Assembly: GCA_002298145.1 (NCBI GenBank)
Contig: DBMP01000004.1
Location: 62,001 to 126,000, forward strand
Direction of reading: 5' to 3'
Origin: Spartobacteria bacterium UBA695
GTDB lineage: Bacteria > Verrucomicrobiota > Verrucomicrobiia > Chthoniobacterales > Chthoniobacteraceae
Length of the DNA stretch: 64,000 nucleotides
Below are positions 43,505 through 51,339 of this stretch, piece after piece (the first letter of the stretch is position 1; the number at the start of each line of letters is the position of its first letter). Made by a program: the position numbers and the translations under genes. The notes under the pieces were generated by a model. That model was not told where the DNA came from. It made no database searches and saw only the letters and a program-made list of their open reading frames with translations.

Positions 43505-44596
43505 ATGAGCAACCCCCATACCATTCGCCAGATTGCGACGGCAGCAGGCGTATCCATTGCCACGGTCTCACTGGCACTTCGCAATCATCCGAGAATTTCC
43601 GAGGCGACCCGCCAGCGTGTGCTGAAAGTGGCCAAAGAGCAGGGATATACGCCTGATCCCCTTGTCTCGACCCTGATGAACAAACTTCGGACATCCCGCG
43701 TGAATCGGAACGCCGAAAAAATCGCTTACATGACCTTCTGGGACACTCCTGACGAATGGCGTCAGAATTACAACGACTTTGCCTACTTTACGGGAGCCTG
43801 CGAACGGGCCGCACAGACGGGCTACGAGATCGAGCACTTTTGGGCAAGAGAACCCGGTATCTCCAGCGCCCGCCTAAGCCGTATTCTTTATACCCGGGGG
43901 ATTCGGGGCATTGTTTTTGCACCGTTCCATCGTCCCAATGGCCATCTTTCGCTCGACTGGAAATATTTCGCATGCTCTGCATTGGGGTTCTCCATTCTCC
44001 GGCCCTGCTTACACCGAACCAGCCATTATTATCAGGAGGGGATGAAGCTCTCCTTGAGAATGCTCAAGCGCCACTGCTACAAACGCATCGGCTTTGCCAA
44101 CTTTACCGTCTTTGACAAACGCGCGCAGCATGGCTGGCTTTCCGGTTATCTGGTTTACATGAATCAACTGCCGTTGAAGCGACAGATTCCGCCACTATTA
44201 GTGCCTGCAGATAGAACCAAAGGCATTCAAACGTTCCCGAAATCGCCCGAGATTCGCAGGCAGGCTCTGACGCCCAATCTTTTCTGGAATCCGGAGTCTT
44301 TTTACAATTGGCTGGACCAATATCAGCCGGATGTGGTTATCAGTAATACCATTCACCCTCTCGCGTTTATGAAAGAGCGGGGAATCCGTGTTCCGGAAGA
44401 CATCGGATTTGCATCCCTTGATCGCGTTTTGGATACAGACCCATGGGCGGGTGTTAACCAACGGCCCAAGAACATCGGCGGCGCCGCGGTAGACCTCGTG
44501 GCTAGCCAATTGCAAAACAATGAATATGGCCTGCCGCCCCAAGCCAAATACGTGATGCTGGAAGGGACTTGGGAAGACGGCCCCACCATTCGCTGA
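43505..44596 (+). CDS. LacI-family transcriptional regulator (module 2)
   Basis: The 363-residue protein has an N-terminal LacI HTH (TIRQIATAAGVSIATVSLALRNHPRIS, recognition helix about residues 17-25) with a hinge helix (TRQRVLKVAKEQGYTP). A divergent sensor domain follows (HCYKRIGFANF; PDVVISNTIHPLAFMKERGIRVPEDIGFASLD). SVSLALR instead of SVSRVIN in the recognition helix of the module 1 LacI fits the different operator found in this module. It is convergent with the PEP-CTERM gene, with a shared hairpin between. Confidence 0.92.
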   Translation: MSNPHTIRQIATAAGVSIATVSLALRNHPRISEATRQRVLKVAKEQGYTPDPLVSTLMNKLRTSRVNRNAEKIAYMTFWDTPDEWRQNYNDFAYFTGACERAAQTGYEIEHFWAREPGISSARLSRILYTRGIRGIVFAPFHRPNGHLSLDWKYFACSALGFSILRPCLHRTSHYYQEGMKLSLRMLKRHCYKRIGFANFTVFDKRAQHGWLSGYLVYMNQLPLKRQIPPLLVPADRTKGIQTFPKSPEIRRQALTPNLFWNPESFYNWLDQYQPDVVISNTIHPLAFMKERGIRVPEDIGFASLDRVLDTDPWAGVNQRPKNIGGAAVDLVASQLQNNEYGLPPQAKYVMLEGTWEDGPTIR

Positions 44597-44627
44597 TCGG
44601 CGGCAGGCCCTGCGTGGAACGACAATA

Positions 44628-44663
44628 AAGGCTGAAGAGTTGCCCCGAACATCCTCAGCCTTA
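44628..44663. terminator. Probable bidirectional terminator between lacI and PEP-CTERM genes
   Basis: An 8-bp stem AAGGCTGA / TCAGCCTT with a 20-base loop lies between two convergent genes. On the minus strand it is followed by TATTGTC and on the plus strand by ATCCCCGTTTTGG, so both tails are only moderately U-rich. Confidence 0.55.
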
Positions 44664-44678
44664 TCCCCGTTTTGGAAG

Positions 44679-47423
44679 TCAAGACTCCCGGCGGCGCAAG
44701 GTCTGAGCCCCGATCAGCATCCCGAAACCGGAAGCAATCATGGCCCAAGTGGATGGCTCGGGCACGACCGTGAACTCCAAGGTGCTGGCGCTGGAGCCTG
44801 TTCCGAACGCGCTGATGGTATCGTCGACCGCGCTCACATTGATAAGGCTCGAATCGATCAAGGCATATCGGGTTCCGTTTAAGACCACATCCGTGGAATC
44901 TACCGTACCGTCGCTATCGACTACGTAGTAGGTCAACTGGGCATTTTCATAAGCCGCCAGCAGCGACGCGCCGGAAAGGCCCTCCACATAGAAAGACCCT
45001 TCGAACTTGGCCCCCGCGCTGGAGGCGAGCGTGGCAGTGTCGAGCGAGGAGAAATAGATGCTGATGTGGTTGGAACTCGAGAGATTCAGCCCGCCGCTGG
45101 ATTGGGTAATGTGGAGAACATCATTAAGGCTGTTAACGGAGTTCGCGTAATTGGGAGTCGCCTGGGCGAGTTCGAAGGCAAAGGAGAGGCTGTTGCCAAC
45201 CTCCAGCGACGAAGCGGTAAGGATGCCCGGGCTGTTGCCGGGAGAGACCACGCCCGACCCGCTCAGGGTGCCAGTGATCAAGGTGCCCGCGAGGGTGCCG
45301 CCAACGGCTACATTGCCGACCTTGCCGGTGCCTTGGAGCGTGGCGCCGGAGACGACATTGACATTGCTGCCGGTGGTTCCGGAAACGGTGAGTGAGCCAG
45401 TATTCACCTTGTAGCCGGAGGATGCAATGCTGCTTCCCTTGAGGAAGCTCGCACCGTCGAAGGTGGCCGAACCCAGGAACGTTAGCCCATTGCCGTTGAT
45501 TGTGGCGCTGGAGACATTGACATTGCCCGAAGCGGTGCCGCTGCCGGAGAGCGTATGGCCACTCTGAACGGTGAAGTCAGAAGTGATCGAGCCATTGTTG
45601 GTCACATTGGCATTGAAGGCGCTGGCCGCCGCCGTGGCCCCGGAGCCAACGGTGAGATCATTATTAAACGTCAAGCCACCGGAAATGGTTCCACTGTTCA
45701 TCACCACTCCGCTGAGCGTTCCGGATCCGGCAAGTGTCTTGGTGCTTGCAACCGTGAGATCGGAGGTAATGGTGCCGTTGTTGGTGATGTTGCCATTGAA
45801 CGCGCCGGCCGCCGCCCTGGCGCCGTTGTTGATGGTGACATTGTTATTGAGGGTCAAAGCGCCGGAAATCGTTCCGCTGTTGACCACCGCTCCGTCAATG
45901 ATGCCGGTGCCCGACAGTGTTGCCCCACTGCCCACCGTCACTGCGCTGTTGGTGGATCGCCCGGTGATATCAAGCCGCCCCTGCGAAATCGTCGTCGTCC
46001 CGCTGTACGTATTGCTCGCGGAGAGAACCGTCACCCCAGACCCGCTTTGGACGAACGCCCCAGTACCGGAAATGATACCGGAAAGCGTGTTAGTCCCGCT
46101 GGCAATGGCCGAGATCGCTCCACTATTGGCGATGGCTGCTCCAAGGGAACCGCCATTCGCCTGATTGAGCGCCAGCGTGGCTCCCGAGGAGACGGTCACG
46201 TTGGCGCTATTGATCGAGCCGCTGGTTCCATTGCCAATTTGCAACGTGCCGTTGCTGACCGCTGTCGAGCCGGTATAACTGTTGGTTCCGGCGAGAATGA
46301 TGGTGCCGCCGCCCGAGCCGGTCACGCTGTAGGAACCGCCCGTTTCATAAATGGTGCCGCTGAAGAGAGTGGTGCCACCCGTAGTTGCGGTCAGCGTGAT
46401 CCCGGTGCCCTGCAGATTGACATTGCCGGAGTAGGTTGCCACACCGCTCGTGATGTTGCTACCTACCACGCGGGTATCGGTGGTGTCAGTGCTGGTCAAT
46501 ATGATATTGTTGGCAATGGTGATGCCACTGGTCCCGATCAGCAGTGCTTGCGTTTCCGCCGTCCCCGCAGATTGCCCCCCCAACTGGATGCCCCAGGCTC
46601 CCGACACTGAGGCCGCATTATTGACGACCAAAGCGCCTTTAATGACATTGACCGCACCGCCTCCGTTCAATGCCGTATTGGTGCCGCTCAGCCGGTAAAC
46701 CGCGCCATTGCTGGACGCGGTATTGCCGATACTGATATTCAGGTAATTACTGGAGCCGTTCTTGGTAATATTGCCGGAAATATCTATCACTGCGGTCGAA
46801 GCATAGGAAATGAGGGAGAGAGTGCCGTTAGCCGCATTCGTGTGCTGGATATTTCCCGTAATCGTCAGGCTGCTAAGGGCACCGGTGGTAGTAAATCGCT
46901 TTTCAGAAGCTCCAGAGAGATAGATCGTGCTGCTGATGGAAGCCACCGTGTTGCTGCCGGTAGCAATGGTGGTCGCAGAGGCTCCGGAAGACAACGTGAT
47001 GGGGCCGCCGGAGAAGGTATAGGTTGATGAGCCCGAGTTGCTGGTGCTTGCAGCGATACCGGTATTACCAACAAGCAGGGAAAACGCGGATACCCCGCCC
47101 GCATCCACTGTAACCGTTCCGTTATTTCCCCGCAAGAACACAGCAGTTCCACCGGTGACCCAGGCTCCATCTGATCCAGTGGAATCCGAAGTGGATCCCC
47201 AGTTGAGGTTTGAACTATTCCAAGTGCCCGTCCCACCAAAAGAACCATCGCTGGCAACCCCGTTGGGATCCCAATAGCCTACCGCCGCTTGCGCCGAAGA
47301 TCCGTTCCAGAGAACGGCCGCAGCTGCCAGCGCCATAAACATTCTTTGCCATACCGGGGTGTGGGTTGCGCAACCTGCGCGATTGATGGTATCCCATTGT
47401 GAGGGAACAGGGGCATTTTTCAT
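44679..47423 (-). CDS. PEP-CTERM protein with autotransporter-type beta-strand repeats (module 2)
   Basis: The 914-residue protein has an N-terminal signal (MFMALAAAAVLWNGSSAQAA after a 27-residue lead) and a long Gly/Ser/Thr/Asn-rich beta-helix body. PATR repeats are present, such as GGGTIILAGTNSYTGS and GSGVTVLSASNTYSGT. The C-terminal PEP-CTERM signal is VVPEPSTWAMIASGFGMLIGAQTLRRRES. An internal tandem duplication is described separately. It shares architecture and short motifs (LQIGNGTSGS) with the module 1 protein but is not a recent copy. Exosortase-dependent surface sorting is inferred. An operator-like site of module 2 lies 100 bp upstream. Confidence 0.87.
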   Translation of the reverse strand: MKNAPVPSQWDTINRAGCATHTPVWQRMFMALAAAAVLWNGSSAQAAVGYWDPNGVASDGSFGGTGTWNSSNLNWGSTSDSTGSDGAWVTGGTAVFLRGNNGTVTVDAGGVSAFSLLVGNTGIAASTSNSGSSTYTFSGGPITLSSGASATTIATGSNTVASISSTIYLSGASEKRFTTTGALSSLTITGNIQHTNAANGTLSLISYASTAVIDISGNITKNGSSNYLNISIGNTASSNGAVYRLSGTNTALNGGGAVNVIKGALVVNNAASVSGAWGIQLGGQSAGTAETQALLIGTSGITIANNIILTSTDTTDTRVVGSNITSGVATYSGNVNLQGTGITLTATTGGTTLFSGTIYETGGSYSVTGSGGGTIILAGTNSYTGSTAVSNGTLQIGNGTSGSINSANVTVSSGATLALNQANGGSLGAAIANSGAISAIASGTNTLSGIISGTGAFVQSGSGVTVLSASNTYSGTTTISQGRLDITGRSTNSAVTVGSGATLSGTGIIDGAVVNSGTISGALTLNNNVTINNGARAAAGAFNGNITNNGTITSDLTVASTKTLAGSGTLSGVVMNSGTISGGLTFNNDLTVGSGATAAASAFNANVTNNGSITSDFTVQSGHTLSGSGTASGNVNVSSATINGNGLTFLGSATFDGASFLKGSSIASSGYKVNTGSLTVSGTTGSNVNVVSGATLQGTGKVGNVAVGGTLAGTLITGTLSGSGVVSPGNSPGILTASSLEVGNSLSFAFELAQATPNYANSVNSLNDVLHITQSSGGLNLSSSNHISIYFSSLDTATLASSAGAKFEGSFYVEGLSGASLLAAYENAQLTYYVVDSDGTVDSTDVVLNGTRYALIDSSLINVSAVDDTISAFGTGSSASTLEFTVVPEPSTWAMIASGFGMLIGAQTLRRRES
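45541..45900 (-). repeat. Tandem duplication of about 180 bp inside the module 2 PEP-CTERM gene
   Basis: Two successive in-frame units of about 60 codons (45541-45720 and 45721-45900) encode similar protein: SGTISGALTLNNNVTI.. and SGTISGGLTFNNDLTV.., each followed by an A-x-AFN-N-TNNG-ITSD segment. The duplication extends the beta-helix by whole turns. Confidence 0.75.
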
Positions 47424-47449
47424 AATAGGGGTATTGTTTTGTTTGATAG

Positions 47450-47463
47450 GAAACGAACGTTTC
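47450..47463. promoter_or_regulatory. Inverted repeat GAAACGAACGTTTC near the PEP-CTERM start
   Basis: GAAAC/GTTTC half-sites like those of the module 1 LacI operator but with a 4-bp spacer, 27 bp upstream of the start codon. It could be a site for another regulator or a relic. Confidence 0.4.
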
Positions 47464-47522
47464 GGGGAAATGAAGTTGCTTTGAAATTGCTCCTAGCTAA
47501 TGCAACTCGCAATTCGTATTTA

Positions 47523-47536
47523 GTTTAATGGTTAAC
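47523..47536. promoter_or_regulatory. Module 2 operator-like site upstream of PEP-CTERM gene (GTTTAATGGTTAAC)
   Basis: One mismatch in the left half-site relative to GTTAA-N4-TTAAC. It lies 100 bp upstream of the start. Confidence 0.6.
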
Positions 47537-47610
47537 CTATGAAACCGTAGGCGGCAGATAGCGAAAATCGGCGCGAGCAAGAAGATGCCTTTTGTGAGTT
47601 TGCCCTCGGA

Positions 47611-50439
47611 TTAATTTTCCACCAGGTGGGCCCGTCCCCACCCTCCCCGATCCCCGGAGTTTTTGGCGGTTCCATTCCACATAAGCTGCTGGGCGCGAGT
47701 CGCTCCATTATCGCTATTATCAATGGCAACATCAAATAACATTTCCAGCCCAGGCTCCGCTTTGACGCCAAGAACGCTCCATGGAATGGAGGCTTCCAGA
47801 ACATACCCGTCACCCGAAACATCCTTGATAACGAGGCTTTGGCATTGGGCGCTTTCTTCCGGGTGATCGGCGATGAAGATCTTCGGCTCCGGGCTTGCTC
47901 CCAGAATAATTTGGCGATCACTAAAGACCATCGTCCCGCCTTCCGAAATGTTTTTAGCGCCAATGAACAGCTCGATTCCGTCGCCTTTCCAAAGGGAAGG
48001 ACCGGGATTCCCGTTGAGCATGGGCGTATGATCCTTGACCTGAATCAGGAAATAGAGCGCTTTATCATCCCAGCATACTCGAAAATCCCCCCGCATATCC
48101 TGGTTGGAGTTCCCGAACACCAACCGGCTCGATTCAATGGGTGTCGCGGGACGCCCCGGCCAGTTGGTCGTGGAACCATCAAATTTCATACTGGCCAGCG
48201 CGCGCGGAATGGCCACGGTGCGCAAAGCAGAGCCCTTGGCGTTGCTGGCAAAACGGGGATCGTCAAAGGAGAAGGGAGGCACTTTTCCAAGCATCACATC
48301 ATAAATGCGCTTATGAGTTTGAAGGGCAGCCTTGACTAGTTCCTCGTAGGGCCGATCCGCCACATTGACAAAACCGATATTGTTTCCTTCGCCATTAAGC
48401 CCTTCAAACGAGCGCCCCGTAAGGGGTTGATCCAAAAAAGAAAACCATTCCGAGCCCACAACGTACGGCGTTGATGCCGCCTGCTCAACATAGTGACGGT
48501 AAGCCAGTCCCCGTTCCTGCTGATTATTGACCTGGATTAGCGTCCCAAGCCCTTGATCCGCAGCGCTGTAATACCATTCACTCAAAATAATCGGACGCTG
48601 GCCGCTCCTTTCATAAATCTTTTTTAGAAAATCCATTTCCATCGGATAGGTGTAGTAATTGACACTCACCACATCCAGGTGCTTTCCGGCAATCGTCACC
48701 ACATCCGCATTGTTCGCAGTGCTGGGAGTCCAGCGGCAGCCGATCAATAAATGGTTCTGGTCATACTTATGGAAGACCCGATCCACCGTCTCAAAGTATG
48801 TTTCCAGAAAGAGTCTGAAAAAGGAGCGCATATCATCCGCCGCAGCTTCAGTGCGGACTATGAGCGGCTGTTCCCGGGCTTCATCAAAGCTGGCGAACGG
48901 CTTTACGGGATTCCACGCAGCGTTAAAGTTAGCAATCTCGCCATACTTATTCTCCAATAGCTCGACCAGCTTTCTTTTCGAAGGCGACTGGCTGGCCTTG
49001 AAGGTAGGCACCCGTTTGGGGACCAGTTCAAAGTGTTGTTCGTTACCCAAAAAATAACCGATCAGGAGAGGATCGTCCGCTTTCGGATAGACTTTGGATT
49101 CAAACACTTTTTCCATCGCTGCCCCGATGTTCGGAGCAAAAGGATCAATGCATTCGGCCGCCCCGATTTTTTCCGGCAACATGGGCAGGTTGTTCCATCG
49201 GTTGAGCGGCAGACTTAAAACATAGGGAATCCGGGCCGTTTTCATCGCCTCCGTCGGAGGGGTGAAAGCTCCCGTGCTATTGAAGCCCCAGGCGCGTAGG
49301 CGTTCGATGCTTTGGGCCGAATACTCCTCGAGCGAGAAAGGCTTGTTATACTTCTGGATCCAGTTTGCGATGAAAAAAGAAACCGTGCTGCCGGACCGCC
49401 ACGCTGGCCCGAACTTCTCCTTGGGCGGGAGCCACTCGAATGCATTTTCGCGCCCCGCTACAATGGTGGCATCGTCGGCATTGACAGCGCATGTTGCCAG
49501 GTGAAAAAACACATTCCCCTCAGGCGTCACCATCACTTTGCGATGGCCTAGATCCTCCACATGAAAAAATCCCGTTTTTTTTAGATGGTATTGCGCGCCG
49601 CTGCCCGCCAGCCCCCTAAAGTCATCTTGGGGATAAGCATCAAACTTCCCAAGCAGCGCTTTTTGTTTGGGAATGTCAGCCACGAGTTCCGACACATCTT
49701 TGACTTTCTCGGGGAAATCCTTCCGCGCGCTCTGCCCAAAACGCGTTAGTAAAATCTTCCGTTCGGCCTTCGGCTGAGACGCTGCGCTGGGCTCCCCTTC
49801 CGCTCCGGGAACAAACGGCGCAAATTTAACCTCAAACGACTTTTGCCCAGGATGAGTCACAAAGGTGAAATTGAAAACACCCGCGAAAACCGGCCAGTTG
49901 AAAAACCGATTATCACCCAATTGATGGTAATCGTGCGGCAAGATAATCGAAAGCCCATGGTTCAGCGGGTCCACAATATTAAACCGCGAGGCGTGCGTGC
50001 CCTGGATGATCGCCTTCTCCTTGCTTTCCGGAAGCGGCGTCAGCGCTGCCTGGTCGAAAGAAAACCGTCCACCTTGGTTGAACGACATGGGAAAAGTCAT
50101 CAGCGCCACAAAACCCCAAGCGCCCGTTGGTACACCGTCAAACGAAAACACCACCTTTTGCTCCGCAGGGAAAAGCTCTCCCCTGACATTTGCCCCGGAG
50201 GCGTAACTTGCCACAAAGGTATTGCCCTGGACTTCCACAGCCGCTGGTTTTTCACCGCTATAATCCTTCTCGTGTCGACGCAGCGCCGGAACTGGGAAAA
50301 AGAACTTGCCCATGCTGCCCGCATCGATCTGGATTCCTCTTTCAGAGACCGCGGTGTTTAACGCTGGCGCTTCGGCACTACAGATAACTTGGGAGATGAA
50401 TAATACGGCTAATAGGAAAAAACTATGAACAAGTTTCAT
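47611..50439 (-). CDS. Secreted clan-A glycoside hydrolase (GH50/agarase-like) with CBM9-like domain
   Basis: The 942-residue protein has a signal peptide (MKLVHSFFLLAVLFISQVICSA). A beta-sandwich N-terminal region covers about 25-280. A TIM barrel at about 290-720 holds candidate catalytic Glu residues in LIGYFLGNEQHF (about 467) and PIILSEWYYSA (about 621). LRAWGFNSTGAF and VVSVNYYTYP are typical of GH50 and related agarase-like enzymes. Residues about 760-940 resemble a CBM9/DOMON-like binding domain (GDFRVCWDDKALYFLIQVKD, WKGDGIELFIG). The family within clan GH-A is my best reading, not certain. It is upstream of the PEP-CTERM gene on the same strand and has its own operator-like site. 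Confidence 0.78.
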   Translation of the reverse strand: MKLVHSFFLLAVLFISQVICSAEAPALNTAVSERGIQIDAGSMGKFFFPVPALRRHEKDYSGEKPAAVEVQGNTFVASYASGANVRGELFPAEQKVVFSFDGVPTGAWGFVALMTFPMSFNQGGRFSFDQAALTPLPESKEKAIIQGTHASRFNIVDPLNHGLSIILPHDYHQLGDNRFFNWPVFAGVFNFTFVTHPGQKSFEVKFAPFVPGAEGEPSAASQPKAERKILLTRFGQSARKDFPEKVKDVSELVADIPKQKALLGKFDAYPQDDFRGLAGSGAQYHLKKTGFFHVEDLGHRKVMVTPEGNVFFHLATCAVNADDATIVAGRENAFEWLPPKEKFGPAWRSGSTVSFFIANWIQKYNKPFSLEEYSAQSIERLRAWGFNSTGAFTPPTEAMKTARIPYVLSLPLNRWNNLPMLPEKIGAAECIDPFAPNIGAAMEKVFESKVYPKADDPLLIGYFLGNEQHFELVPKRVPTFKASQSPSKRKLVELLENKYGEIANFNAAWNPVKPFASFDEAREQPLIVRTEAAADDMRSFFRLFLETYFETVDRVFHKYDQNHLLIGCRWTPSTANNADVVTIAGKHLDVVSVNYYTYPMEMDFLKKIYERSGQRPIILSEWYYSAADQGLGTLIQVNNQQERGLAYRHYVEQAASTPYVVGSEWFSFLDQPLTGRSFEGLNGEGNNIGFVNVADRPYEELVKAALQTHKRIYDVMLGKVPPFSFDDPRFASNAKGSALRTVAIPRALASMKFDGSTTNWPGRPATPIESSRLVFGNSNQDMRGDFRVCWDDKALYFLIQVKDHTPMLNGNPGPSLWKGDGIELFIGAKNISEGGTMVFSDRQIILGASPEPKIFIADHPEESAQCQSLVIKDVSGDGYVLEASIPWSVLGVKAEPGLEMLFDVAIDNSDNGATRAQQLMWNGTAKNSGDRGGWGRAHLVEN

Positions 50440-50544
50440 ATCGCGGAGAACGGTTTCGGCTGGAGCGGAGGGAAGAACTCCGAGGGAGCGCCTGCACGAT
50501 AGGTCTCAAGTAAACCTGCCACAAGGAATAGATTTCGCCGCGAT

Positions 50545-50558
50545 ATTAAACAGTTAAC
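50545..50558. promoter_or_regulatory. Module 2 operator-like site upstream of GH50-like gene (ATTAAACAGTTAAC)
   Basis: Shares 13 of 14 bases with the site upstream of cassette 2. It lies 106 bp upstream of the gene start. Confidence 0.65.
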
Positions 50559-50721
50559 TTGCGGTGCCGAGAAACAACATAACTCTCGTTTGGCTAATGA
50601 TGCATAGGGCGCATGGAAGGCCAAGATATCGATGAGAATGGTCTCGGTGCTAAAAAACCGGAGGAACCTTTGTTTTACGTAAAGATATGGTAGGAATTAT
50701 TCTCTGACAGAGTATTTCCCA

Positions 50722-50786
50722 TCGCCTCAAAATCGAACGTGGGGGGAACCTCACCGCGGGTTCGAATCCCGCCCCTTCCGCCATTT
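50722..50786 (+). repeat. Degenerate tRNA-Ser 3' segment, copy 3 of 3 (putative att site)
   Basis: 65 bp aligned to the copies at 14826 and 36014. The T-arm, acceptor and CCA part is identical (ACCGCGGGTTCGAATCCC and onward) but the anticodon/variable-arm part has several changes. The upstream flank resembles that of copy 2 and the downstream flank resembles that of copy 1, as expected for a junction between two tandem elements. Confidence 0.78.
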
Positions 50787-50865
50787 CCTACTCTGGAAAT
50801 GACGCTTTTCCGAGAGTTGCGGCAGTTTTTCCGCTCCTCTACGACCGGAAGGTTGAGTTTTTCCT

Positions 50866-51223
50866 CTGTATCTCGGCCCACCGTGTCCACGAAGAACCCC
50901 CGTGCCCAAAAGCTTTGCCCAGCATAATTCCTCTCTCGTTTCAAGAAGTGCCGCGCCACGTGGATGGCGCTCTTGCCCTTGATGTAACCCACCACTGCCG
51001 ACACCGCCAATTTCGGCGGCACATTAATCAGCATGTGGACGTGATCCGGCATGATATTCCCCTTCTCTTTCCAGCAGCCCTTCTGCTCAGCCGGTTGGTC
51101 GAACACTATCCCCAATCTCTTTTTCACCACCTCGTAGAGCTTCTTGCGCCGATACTTCGGGATGAAAATCACGTAATACTTACACTGCCATCTGGTATGG
51201 CTTAAACTGTTGTGGTCTTCCAT
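50866..51223 (-). pseudogene. IS200-type TnpA transposase, C-terminally truncated
   Basis: Residues 1-118 read as an IS200-type Y1 transposase: HTRWQCKYYVIFIPKYRRKKLY, the HUH motif in NIMPDHVHMLINVPP (His about 61 and 63), IKGKSAIHVAR and FWARGFFVDTVGRD. In intact relatives the next helix carries the catalytic tyrosine (Y-I-R-N-Q-E type). Here the homology stops, and the frame runs on to 50675 through unrelated codons and the antisense of the tRNA segment, giving GIRTRGEVPP. Neither alternative frame restores the lost end, so this is a deletion rather than a simple frameshift. The protein should be unable to cut DNA. Confidence 0.85.
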
Positions 51224-51304
51224 TGTTCGTTTGGTCTTGTGGCTTTGCACGGCTCACCAGACCAGCGAACAGGAAGACTGCATTATAAGTTAAACTCTGT
51301 GAGT

Positions 51305-51323
51305 CCTCCGGCAAAGCCGGAGG
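51305..51323. repeat. Perfect hairpin upstream of the IS200 remnant
   Basis: CCTCCGGC-AAA-GCCGGAGG, 82 bp upstream of the transposase start. IS200/IS605 elements carry subterminal hairpins recognised by TnpA, so this may be the surviving left end. It also lies just downstream of the GH1 gene end and could act there as an RNA hairpin, though no U-run follows. Confidence 0.55.
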
Positions 51324-51339
51324 GGTTCCTATTGGACTT

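Larger units (their letters stand above)
50440..50865. other. Intergenic junction between modules 2 and 3
   Basis: Contains the promoter region and operator-like site of the GH50-like gene, then the shared element right end (about 50665-50721) and the third tRNA-Ser 3' segment. A frame continuing from the transposase remnant crosses it but has no homology beyond 50866. Confidence 0.6.

Noticed and set aside
47532..47963. Separate 143-codon minus-strand gene after the GH50-like gene
   Set aside because: It overlaps the CBM9-like end of the GH50-like protein in another frame and has no domain of its own; the long frame shows normal domain continuity.
50675..50865. C-terminal extension of the IS200 transposase (ending in GIRTRGEVPP and beyond)
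   Set aside because: These codons are antisense read-through of the tRNA segment and its flank, not protein homology.
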